Assembly (NCBI GenBank): GCA_029974875.1
Contig: JARKQP010000066.1
Coordinates: 1 to 11,426 of the forward strand
Direction of reading: 5' to 3'
DNA length: 11,426 nucleotides
Source of the DNA: Mobilitalea sp.
Lineage (GTDB): Bacteria > Bacillota_A > Clostridia > Lachnospirales > Lachnospiraceae
This document shows, one piece after another, positions 6,068-11,426 of the stretch. The position numbers and the translations under genes are program-made. Each line of letters starts with the position of its first letter. The first letter of the stretch is position 1. The notes under the pieces are model-generated. The model had not been told where the DNA came from. It saw nothing but the letters and a program-made list of their open reading frames with translations, and did no database searches.

Positions 6068-6790
6068 ATGTCCCAGCTTATCTGTAAAAATGTTGCTCTC
6101 GGATATGAGGGAAGGATTGTGGCAGAGCAGTTAAATTTTGAAGTGAATAGCGGCGATTATCTATGCATCGTTGGAGAAAATGGCGCGGGGAAAAGTACGC
6201 TTATGAAAGCGCTGCTCCATCTGAAGACACCCTCCTCCGGAGAGATCCTCATGGGAGATGGACTGAAGGCAGCGGAAATAGGATACCTTCCGCAGCAGAC
6301 GGTAGTACAGAAGGATTTTCCGGCATCAGTATGGGAGATCGTATTGTCGGGCTGCTTAAACAGGTGCGGTTTACGTCCCTTTTATAATAGGGAAGAAAAG
6401 CAACTGGCTAAAAATAACCTTAAGCGCCTGGGAATTGACGACGACCTTGCCAAGCGGTGCTACAGGGAGCTGTCGGGAGGTCAGCAGCAGAGGGTGCTGC
6501 TGGCAAGAGCCCTATGTGCCACGAAGAAAATGCTGCTTTTGGATGAGCCTGTGACAGGACTGGATCCTAAGGCAGCCCTGGATCTGTATGAGCTAATCGG
6601 AAAGCTTAATAAAGAGGACGGGATTACTGTCATCATGGTATCCCACGATATAGGGGCAGCAGTAAAATACGCATCCCATATTCTTCATATTAACCGGACG
6701 CCGGTGTTTATTGGAAGGAAGGAGGAATATGTGTTAAGCGGGATAGGCTTTGGTATAGGCGGACAGAAGGAGGTGGGGAAGCATGAATGA
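6068..6790 (+). CDS. znuC: Zinc ABC transporter ATP-binding protein ZnuC
   Basis: This 240-residue cytoplasmic ATPase would drive metal uptake through ZnuB. It has a Walker A at 36-44 (GENGAGKST), a Q-loop at Q76/Q77 in L-P-Q-Q, signature LSGGQ at 135-139 followed by Q-Q-R, Walker B M-L-L-L-D-E-P at 155-161, and switch His193 in V-S-H-D. The L-P-Q-Q Q-loop context and the length are typical of the ZnuC/MntB group. ATG 6068 has an AAGAGG at 6056-6061 with 6-base spacing. An in-frame TTG at 6050 would add six residues, but it lies in a hairpin. The gene overlaps znuB by 8 bases and contains the znuB ribosome binding site in its last codons. Confidence 0.92.
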   Translation: MSQLICKNVALGYEGRIVAEQLNFEVNSGDYLCIVGENGAGKSTLMKALLHLKTPSSGEILMGDGLKAAEIGYLPQQTVVQKDFPASVWEIVLSGCLNRCGLRPFYNREEKQLAKNNLKRLGIDDDLAKRCYRELSGGQQQRVLLARALCATKKMLLLDEPVTGLDPKAALDLYELIGKLNKEDGITVIMVSHDIGAAVKYASHILHINRTPVFIGRKEEYVLSGIGFGIGGQKEVGKHE

Positions 6791-7637
6791 TATTCTGGAT
6801 ACATTACTCCATTATTTTTCATTTCCCTTTGTAAGGTATGCTATGGCCGTGGGCATACTGATTGCGCTTTGCTCCTCGCTGCTTGGGGTTACCCTGGTAT
6901 TGAAACGGCTTTCCTTCATCGGGGACGGACTTTCCCATGTAGCCTTCGGAGCCATCGCGGTAGCTGCTGTATTCGGACTGACGAATGACACGGTGATCGT
7001 GATGCCGGTGACCATCCTTGCGGCAGTGCTCTTATTAAAAAGGGGCCAGAATACCAGGGTCAAGGGAGATGCTTCCCTGGCGATGCTTTCCGTAGGCGCT
7101 TTGGCCATAGGATACCTTTTGATGAACCTGTTTTCAAAGTCCTCCAATATCTCCGGGGATGTATGCAGTACCCTTTTCGGATCCACCTCCATACTTACCT
7201 TAACCATGACAGAGGTATGGCTAAGCGTTATCATGTCAGGGGTGGTGGTTGTGGTGTTCCTGCTCTTTTACCATAAGATTTTTGCGGTGACCTTTGATGA
7301 GACCTTTGCCAGAGCCACCGGAACCCGTGCTGACATTTATAACCTGATTGTTGCAGTGATCACAGCGGTTATCATTGTCCTTGCCATGAATTTGGTGGGC
7401 TCCCTGCTAATATCGGCACTCATTATCTTTCCCGCCCTGTCAGCCATGCGGCTGTTTAAAAATTTCCGGGCGGTGATACTTTGCTCCGTTGTAATATCCG
7501 TTATTGCGGCGGGCAGCGGGATTATAATATCCATTCTGGCTTCTACACCGGTTGGATCGACGATTGTAGCAATTGATATTGTAGTGTTCATCCTATTCTA
7601 TTGGATTGGAAAGCTGCTGGGAGGTATGGGAAAATGA
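6783..7637 (+). CDS. znuB: Zinc ABC transporter permease ZnuB (ABC-3 family)
   Basis: This 284-residue membrane permease would form the homodimeric channel. It has about eight hydrophobic segments (near 17-40, 50-66, 70-86, 99-116, 145-163, 186-204, 206-222 and 230-275). The family motif S-F-I-G-D-G-L-S-H-V-A-F-G at 44-56 and the segment G-S-L-L-I-S-A-L-I-I-F-P-A at 206-218 identify the ABC-3 zinc/manganese permease family. The start at 6783 is backed by a strong AAGGAGGTG at 6767-6775 inside znuC. The stop overlaps the next start as ATGA (7634-7637), so three genes are translationally linked. Zinc rather than manganese is inferred from the neighbours rich in His and Cys. Confidence 0.93.
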   Translation: MNDILDTLLHYFSFPFVRYAMAVGILIALCSSLLGVTLVLKRLSFIGDGLSHVAFGAIAVAAVFGLTNDTVIVMPVTILAAVLLLKRGQNTRVKGDASLAMLSVGALAIGYLLMNLFSKSSNISGDVCSTLFGSTSILTLTMTEVWLSVIMSGVVVVVFLLFYHKIFAVTFDETFARATGTRADIYNLIVAVITAVIIVLAMNLVGSLLISALIIFPALSAMRLFKNFRAVILCSVVISVIAAGSGIIISILASTPVGSTIVAIDIVVFILFYWIGKLLGGMGK

Positions 7638-8281
7638 CAGGAAGAAAAAAGAGAGCTTTTACTATTGTTATTATGGTTTTGACCCTGGGCATGTCTGCCT
7701 GTGGAAAAAATACAAGTGTGGTTGACGAGATAGCAGGCCAACAGTATGGAACGGAAGAGCAGAATCCGGCAAATGGGAAGGGCAGCCCGAATGGCCTTGA
7801 AGAAGTAACAGAAGGAAGCGAAAGCATAGCTGGAGGTACGGCGGCAGAGGCTGGCACGGGAAAGGATACCACTGGGGACGGGACAAATAAGAAGGGGAAT
7901 GCAGAGGTAGAAGGGAGCAAGGACAGCTCTGGTATTGACGTTGACCTGACCAAATTGAGCAGCAATATGGTCTATGCGGAAGTATATAATATGATGACCA
8001 GCCCCGAAGATTATGTGGGAAAGACAATCAAAATGGAAGGGACATATTATGCCAGCTACTGGGAGGGTACCGGAAAATATTATCACTGTGTTTTGATCAG
8101 TGATGCAGCAGCCTGCTGCCAAAATGGAATTGAGTTTGTCTGGGATGATGACACCCATGTTTACCCGGATGAGTATCCCCCGGATAATACGGTGATAGAA
8201 TTAACAGGGGTATTCGAATTGTACGAAGAAGAGGGGCAAACCTATTGCCATATAAAGACGGACGATATCATCATACCTTAA
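7634..8281 (+). CDS. Lipoprotein of the zinc operon with C-terminal Cys-Cys domain
   Basis: This 215-residue secreted lipoprotein has a basic N-terminus, a hydrophobic core at about 8-19, and lipobox M20-S21-A22-C23. Residues 24-100 form a low-complexity Gly/Glu/Thr/Asn linker that would reach away from the membrane. The folded part (about 108-215) begins V-Y-A-E-V-Y-N-M-M and includes the phrase S-P-E-D-Y-V-G-K-T-I-K-M-E-G, which looks like the opening strands of an OB-like barrel. H151-C152, C161-C162 in A-C-C-Q, H175 and C205-H206 are possible metal or disulfide sites. ATG 7634 overlaps the znuB stop and has GGGAGG at 7619-7624. I know of no confirmed function. The coupled position suggests an accessory extracellular zinc-handling protein, which is inference. 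Confidence 0.82.
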   Translation: MTGRKKRAFTIVIMVLTLGMSACGKNTSVVDEIAGQQYGTEEQNPANGKGSPNGLEEVTEGSESIAGGTAAEAGTGKDTTGDGTNKKGNAEVEGSKDSSGIDVDLTKLSSNMVYAEVYNMMTSPEDYVGKTIKMEGTYYASYWEGTGKYYHCVLISDAAACCQNGIEFVWDDDTHVYPDEYPPDNTVIELTGVFELYEEEGQTYCHIKTDDIIIP

Positions 8282-8297
8282 AGCAGATGGGGCAAAG

Positions 8298-8340
8298 ATA
8301 AGTCAATGCGGTTGAAAGCGGTATTGGCTTATTTTATTTA
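8298..8340 (+). terminator. Intrinsic terminator of the zinc operon (first of two)
   Basis: A 12-bp stem with two G-U pairs (8298-8309 with 8321-8332) encloses an 11-base loop and is followed by TTTATTTA. It lies 17 bases after the lipoprotein stop. Confidence 0.75.
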
Positions 8341-8376
8341 TGCTAATAAAGCCAGCAAGCATTAGCAGAATTTTTT
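8341..8376 (+). terminator. Second hairpin terminator
   Basis: TGCTAAT (8341-8347) and ATTAGCA (8361-8367) pair perfectly, and GAATTTTTT follows. Directly after the first terminator it gives a double stop, insulating the PadR operon from the zinc operon. Confidence 0.6.
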
Positions 8377-8422
8377 AGTTACAACTTTTTTCCTGAAAAA
8401 GAAAAAAATAATAATAAACCAG

Positions 8423-8451
8423 TTGACATACCTATGTGAACTAGGTATACT
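8423..8451 (+). promoter_or_regulatory. Promoter of the padR operon
   Basis: A consensus TTGACA (8423-8428), a 17-base spacer and TATACT (8446-8451) lie here. The preceding 8376-8420 is strongly A/T-rich, like an UP element. The start would be near 8458, leaving a leader of about 30 bases. Confidence 0.85.
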
Positions 8452-8470
8452 AATACCTAGGAAATCTAGG
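8428..8470. promoter_or_regulatory. Cluster of three overlapping inverted repeats (candidate PadR operator)
   Basis: The word ATACCTA(G) recurs in both orientations. ATACCTA (8428-8434) pairs with TAGGTAT (8442-8448). CTAGGTAT (8441-8448) pairs with ATACCTAG (8453-8460). CCTAG (8456-8460) pairs with CTAGG (8466-8470). All are perfect and together cover the spacer, the -10 and the start of the promoter. Bound repressor would block polymerase, which fits negative autoregulation by the PadR protein encoded directly downstream. Confidence 0.7.
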
Positions 8471-8488
8471 CATGGAGGAAAAGGGCAT

Positions 8489-8875
8489 ATGGACAAAAAG
8501 CTTATGAATATCAGTATATCAATGCTGCTCCTCAGACTATTGGAGGAGCAGGACCGGTATGGCTATGAATTGATTAAGGAGCTGGAGGCAAGGAGTGAGA
8601 ACATATTTTCCCTAAAAGAGGGGACGCTGTATCCGGTTCTGCACACCCTGGAGCTGGAAGGAGCGGTGGAGGGCTATGAAAAGGCCGCCGAGACGGGGAG
8701 AACGCGAAAGTATTACCATATTACAAAAAAAGGCCTGAAGCTTCTGGGCGAGAAAAAAAGGGACTGGAATACTTACCAGAAAGCAGTGAATCATGTGATA
8801 GGGGGGACGGAGCATGAAAATTCGGCGGAACATGAAATTTCCACAGGATATGGAACAGCAGCATGGGGCTTTTGA
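8489..8875 (+). CDS. PadR family transcriptional regulator
   Basis: This 128-residue DNA-binding protein is a small PadR-s1-type winged helix. It has the usual landmarks: Y24-G-Y-E-L-I-K-E-L at the first helices, the recognition region K43-E-G-T-L-Y-P-V-L-H-T-L-E, and the wing R72-T-R-K-Y-Y-H-I-T-K-K-G. A short C-terminal helix after residue 87 serves for dimerisation. ATG 8489 is chosen for GGAGG at 8474-8478. The frame runs upstream into the promoter and cannot start there. The last 21 codons overlap the next gene in another frame, and residues from about 107 (T-E-H-E-N-S) look non-conserved. It probably represses its own operon through the adjacent inverted repeats. The inducing signal is unknown. 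Confidence 0.92.
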   Translation: MDKKLMNISISMLLLRLLEEQDRYGYELIKELEARSENIFSLKEGTLYPVLHTLELEGAVEGYEKAAETGRTRKYYHITKKGLKLLGEKKRDWNTYQKAVNHVIGGTEHENSAEHEISTGYGTAAWGF

Positions 8876-10316
8876 GGGAATGGAGCCCTTTCTTGAAGAT
8901 GTGGCAGAGCAGATACAGTACGAGCCGGTGAGGGCTGAAATAAAGGCAGAGCTGGCAGCCCATATCGAGGACCGGAAGGCGGAATATATTGACCAGGGGC
9001 TGGAGGCTGATAAAGCGCAGGAGAAAGCCCTTGAGGACATGGGGGATCCGGTCGAGGTCGGGATCAGGCTAAACGAGACCCGGGGGCTGCAGAAAAACCA
9101 TTTTGCGGTGATCCTGGTAATGGCGCTGGCAGCAATCGGCATCATAGGAAATATACGTCTGGCCATGGTAGAGAATCTTGGAATATGGCTTTCCGGCTTC
9201 TTTTATTTTCTTTGTGGAATCACTATTTTTGCGATAATGTATTACACCGGCTATCAGAAGCTGGTAAAGAATATCAGAAAAGTTAATATCATTATCCTGG
9301 CAGCATGGGGCGTATATCTGGGACTTTCCCTTGCCCAAAGGCAGCTGGGAAGTACATTTTTATTCAGGCTGACCAGTATGTCGATTGTATTTGCATGGGA
9401 GCTGCTAAGCATTCCGGCTGTCATAGGGATGGTATATTTTAATAGGAATAAGAACTATAAACCCTTCCTGCTGGTCACGGTATTGACAGCTGCAATGATA
9501 GGTATTACGTCACGGCTTGTAGGCGGTTATATGCTGGCAGCTCATTTGATCCTGATCATAGCCGTCTATGCGTCCCTGCTCTATATGATTGGGAAGGGAA
9601 TGCTGTCAGGAAAGCCGGGAAGGCAAATTCTTGCATGGGTCCTGAGCCTGGGAACTGTAATGGCCATCTTTATACTATCCTTTCCCGGTAACTGGAAATA
9701 TGAATTAGAGCAATGCTTTTATCCGGAGAAGGTGGTCAGTGATTACTGGGATGACGCTTATAACAGTATTTTAATAAAGGATTTACTTAGAAAAGCCCTA
9801 CCTGTTGGAACTGTTTCCTTGAGCCAGGAGGAGCGGATGGGCTACTATACGGATGAGTGGTATTTTGATAACCTGGATGAGTTTCATTATAGGTATAAAA
9901 TGCAAGGACAGGATGAAGCCAGTATTACGCTGGAGGATATCCTGCCGCAGCACTATCAGAATAACTACAGGATTACCTATTGGGTGTTGAAATATGGATG
10001 GCTTCCGGCGCTGGTACTGCTGGGCATCATACTCACTGCTTATGGCATTCTGATACGGATGGTCGGTAAGATCAAGAATAAAATGGGTAAAATCCTGGCG
10101 TTTTCCTGTGTATTGACTTTAATCCTGCAGTCTGTAGTTTACTTTATGGGGAATATGGGGTACCAGATCGGCTGGTTCTGCAATTTTCCGTTTATTTCGG
10201 AGGGCTTTTGCAGCATCCTGACGAATATGATTTTAGCGGGGCTGGCCTGCTCCGCTTACCGCTACGATAGGGTAGTCAAGGAAGAGAAGAAAGGATATAT
10301 GGTCAGTAGGGTTTGA
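8814..10316 (+). CDS. HAAS-like (permease prefix) domain fused to a SEDS (FtsW/RodA/SpoVE-like) membrane protein
   Basis: This 500-residue protein is encoded with a PadR regulator. Residues about 25-91 are soluble and helical (F-L-E-D-V-A-E-Q-I to G-D-P-V-E-V-G), like the HAAS/DUF1700/permease prefix domains that accompany PadR genes. Ten hydrophobic segments follow, near 97-115, 124-143, 157-173, 186-207, 217-235, 238-258, 270-290, 397-416, 427-445 and 465-483. A loop of about 105 residues separates the seventh and eighth, the SEDS topology. The C-terminal part (I-L-A-F-S, I-L-Q-S-V-V-Y, F-P-F-I-S-E-G, then I-L-T-N-M-I-L) reads like the FtsW/RodA C-terminus. The loop motif L377-P-Q-H-Y-Q-N-N has Asn (383/384) where SEDS glycosyltransferases carry a catalytic Asp. 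Start 8814 overlaps padR by 62 bases. Confidence 0.75.
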   Translation: MKIRRNMKFPQDMEQQHGAFEGMEPFLEDVAEQIQYEPVRAEIKAELAAHIEDRKAEYIDQGLEADKAQEKALEDMGDPVEVGIRLNETRGLQKNHFAVILVMALAAIGIIGNIRLAMVENLGIWLSGFFYFLCGITIFAIMYYTGYQKLVKNIRKVNIIILAAWGVYLGLSLAQRQLGSTFLFRLTSMSIVFAWELLSIPAVIGMVYFNRNKNYKPFLLVTVLTAAMIGITSRLVGGYMLAAHLILIIAVYASLLYMIGKGMLSGKPGRQILAWVLSLGTVMAIFILSFPGNWKYELEQCFYPEKVVSDYWDDAYNSILIKDLLRKALPVGTVSLSQEERMGYYTDEWYFDNLDEFHYRYKMQGQDEASITLEDILPQHYQNNYRITYWVLKYGWLPALVLLGIILTAYGILIRMVGKIKNKMGKILAFSCVLTLILQSVVYFMGNMGYQIGWFCNFPFISEGFCSILTNMILAGLACSAYRYDRVVKEEKKGYMVSRV

Positions 10317-10331
10317 TTTGAAATGGTTGGG

Positions 10332-10365
10332 AGCCTCCCGGGATTTTTTCTGGGGGGCTTTATTT
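10332..10365 (+). terminator. Intrinsic terminator of the padR operon
   Basis: AGCCTCCC (10332-10339) pairs with GGGGGGCT (10352-10359) with one G-U pair. TTATTT follows, 15 bases after the stop codon. The loop is T-rich. Confidence 0.75.
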
Positions 10366-10390
10366 GCAGTCCGATTCAACGAAATGTGTT

Positions 10391-10418
10391 TTGTATTAAT
10401 AGGAATTGATGGTATAAT
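10391..10418 (+). promoter_or_regulatory. Promoter of the YkgJ-family gene
   Basis: TTGTAT (10391-10396), a 16-base spacer and a perfect TATAAT (10413-10418) give a likely start near 10425 and a leader of about 170 bases. A second TATAAT at 10479-10484 has no matching -35. Confidence 0.6.
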
Positions 10419-10436
10419 ATCGATAGATATTATACC
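10411..10436. promoter_or_regulatory. Perfect 11-bp inverted repeat over the -10 (candidate operator)
   Basis: GGTATAATATC (10411-10421) and GATATTATACC (10426-10436) are exact reverse complements around GATA. The left arm holds the -10 hexamer and the right arm the presumed start. Such a placement suits a dimeric repressor. The regulator is unknown. Confidence 0.6.
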
Positions 10437-10593
10437 GGTGCCGGCTAAGGGAGCGCACAGCTTGGCGGTTTCCCATGGTATAATCTTAATGGGCAGCCCA
10501 AAAATATCTGCATCATATCCTTATCAGGGATTGGTAAGGAAAGCTGATCCTGGGATATACATACAAAAAATACGCAAATGGAGAAGAGATAAA

Positions 10594-11268
10594 ATGAAAC
10601 GAAATTGCAGCCTTGAAGAAATATCGGATGGCAGACTATATACGGCAGAGGATCTGGTGGAGGTGAGTTGTAATGGCTGTAAGGGAAAAGCCTCCTGCTG
10701 CCATGGAATGGGAAAGTCAATTATCCTGGATCCCTTTGATATCCACCGCATGACTACCAACCTTAAGCTGCCCTTTGAGGCATTATTAAAAGACCGCATA
10801 GAGCTTAACCTTGTTGATGGTGTAATCCTGCCGAACCTCAAAATGACCGGGACTGATGAGGGCTGCTCCTTTTTAAATCCCGGGGGACGCTGTAACATCC
10901 ATGCCTTCCGCCCAGGGATCTGTAGGATATTTCCCCTGGGGCGGTATTATAGGAACAATTCCTTTACCTATATCCTGCAGAAAAATGAATGCAGGAATAC
11001 CTCGGAAACAAAGATGAAGGTAGGCAAGTGGATTGATACCCCGGAGCAGGAGAAAAATGACCGGTTTTTAATCGGCTGGCATTATTTTTTAAACGATGTG
11101 GAGGTTGTAGTCAGGGATATCCAGGATGAAGCGCTGGTTAAGAATTTGAATATGTATCTGCTTAACCGGTTTTATTTTAAGCCGTATGACCAGAAGACAG
11201 ATTTTTATGGACAATTCCTGGAGCGTCTGGAGGAAGCAAAGGGGATTATTAAACTCCAAGGAGGTTGA
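10594..11268 (+). CDS. YkgJ family cysteine cluster protein
   Basis: This 224-residue cytoplasmic protein has the CxxCxxxxCC-type Fe-S or zinc cluster domain of the YkgJ family (often annotated Fe-S-cluster oxidoreductase). The ligand set is C26-x2-C29-x5-C35-C36-H37 in the N-terminal part, then C91-x8-C100-x9-C110, and C133. The segment R-P-G-I-C-R-I-F-P-L (107-116) matches the characteristic R-P-x-x-C-R-x-(F/Y)-P of the family. The first cluster has five rather than three or four residues before CC. ATG 10594 is chosen for GGAG at 10580-10583. The frame is open back to 10318, but that part crosses a promoter and looks non-coding. The cellular role is not established. The next gene starts 8 bases after its stop, so they are likely co-transcribed. 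Confidence 0.85.
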   Translation: MKRNCSLEEISDGRLYTAEDLVEVSCNGCKGKASCCHGMGKSIILDPFDIHRMTTNLKLPFEALLKDRIELNLVDGVILPNLKMTGTDEGCSFLNPGGRCNIHAFRPGICRIFPLGRYYRNNSFTYILQKNECRNTSETKMKVGKWIDTPEQEKNDRFLIGWHYFLNDVEVVVRDIQDEALVKNLNMYLLNRFYFKPYDQKTDFYGQFLERLEEAKGIIKLQGG

Positions 11269-11276
11269 AAGAGAGC

Positions 11277-11426
11277 ATGAAGTTAATGATAGCATCGGAC
11301 ATCCATGGTTCAAGCTACTATTGTCAGAGGATGCTGGAAGCGTTCCATAGGGAGAAGGCCGACAAGCTTATACTATTAGGAGATATCTTATACCACGGAC
11401 CAAGAAATGATCTTCCCAGGGAGTAT
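11277..11426 (+). CDS. yfcE: Phosphodiesterase YfcE-like metallophosphatase (3' partial)
   Basis: The first 50 codons are present and the gene runs off the window. The N-terminus M-K-L-M-I-A-S-D-I-H-G-S carries the first metal-binding D8-x-H10. L-I-L-L-G-D-I-L-Y-H-G-P-R-N (31-44) carries G35-D36 and the H-G-P-R-N string typical of YfcE, a manganese-dependent phosphodiesterase of the calcineurin-like superfamily. Further catalytic motifs lie outside the window. An AAGGAGG at 11258-11264 inside the end of the YkgJ gene precedes ATG 11277 by 12 bases. The physiological substrate of YfcE is not known. Confidence 0.88.
   Translation, partial: MKLMIASDIHGSSYYCQRMLEAFHREKADKLILLGDILYHGPRNDLPREY

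Noticed and set aside
7598..8158. 186-residue open frame on the - strand opposite the zinc-operon lipoprotein gene
   Set aside because: It is a shadow of the low-complexity linker of the real gene. It has no promoter or ribosome binding site and no recognisable domain.
10318..10593. 92-residue N-terminal extension of the YkgJ-family protein
   Set aside because: It would begin at a TTG just before the padR operon terminator and run through a promoter and a 26-base inverted repeat. A GGAG-preceded ATG lies at 10594.

Overview
The window looks like chromosomal DNA of a Gram-positive anaerobe of the Clostridia, most likely family Lachnospiraceae. This is inferred from strong AGGAGG-type ribosome binding sites, near-consensus sigma-A promoters with 17-base spacers, moderately AT-rich coding sequence, lipoprotein-type solute binding proteins, and PadR-controlled membrane protein genes. 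Every protein gene is on the + strand. One tRNA gene is on the - strand. No phage, IS or CRISPR element was found.

Region 1 (1-2732) is a dedicated ECF-type importer: the 3' part of an S (substrate) component of the MptD/Trep_Strep type, an EcfT-like transmembrane protein, and one polypeptide carrying both ATPase domains. It ends at a bidirectional terminator shared with the convergent tRNA-Ala(GGC) gene (2817-2889, - strand). Region 2 (2890-3289) is a gene-free stretch. It holds the tRNA promoter, a perfect 11-base tandem duplication, a perfect 11-bp hairpin, and then a promoter and short leader ending in a strong intrinsic terminator directly before a YitT-family membrane protein gene (3290-4183).

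Region 3 (4194-8376) is a zinc or manganese uptake operon, probably zinc. A consensus promoter with an inverted repeat at the start site is followed by a roughly 200-base leader containing nested inverted repeats. Then come a 99-residue His/Cys-rich membrane protein, the binding lipoprotein ZnuA, a degenerate array of about 22-base tandem repeats, the ATPase ZnuC, the permease ZnuB and a second lipoprotein with a Cys-Cys motif. Two hairpin terminators in series close the unit. The two non-canonical genes at the ends are the likely accessory metal-handling parts.

Region 4 (8423-10365) is a PadR repressor and membrane protein pair. The promoter is buried in three overlapping inverted repeats. 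The second protein fuses an N-terminal HAAS-like (permease prefix) helical domain to a ten-helix SEDS (FtsW/RodA/SpoVE-like) body. The body keeps the large loop after helix 7 but appears to have Asn where the catalytic Asp of RodA/FtsW is expected. This is the most unusual item in the window.

Region 5 (10391-11426) has a promoter centred on a perfect 26-base inverted repeat, a YkgJ-type cysteine cluster protein, and the beginning of a YfcE-type metallophosphodiesterase that runs off the window.
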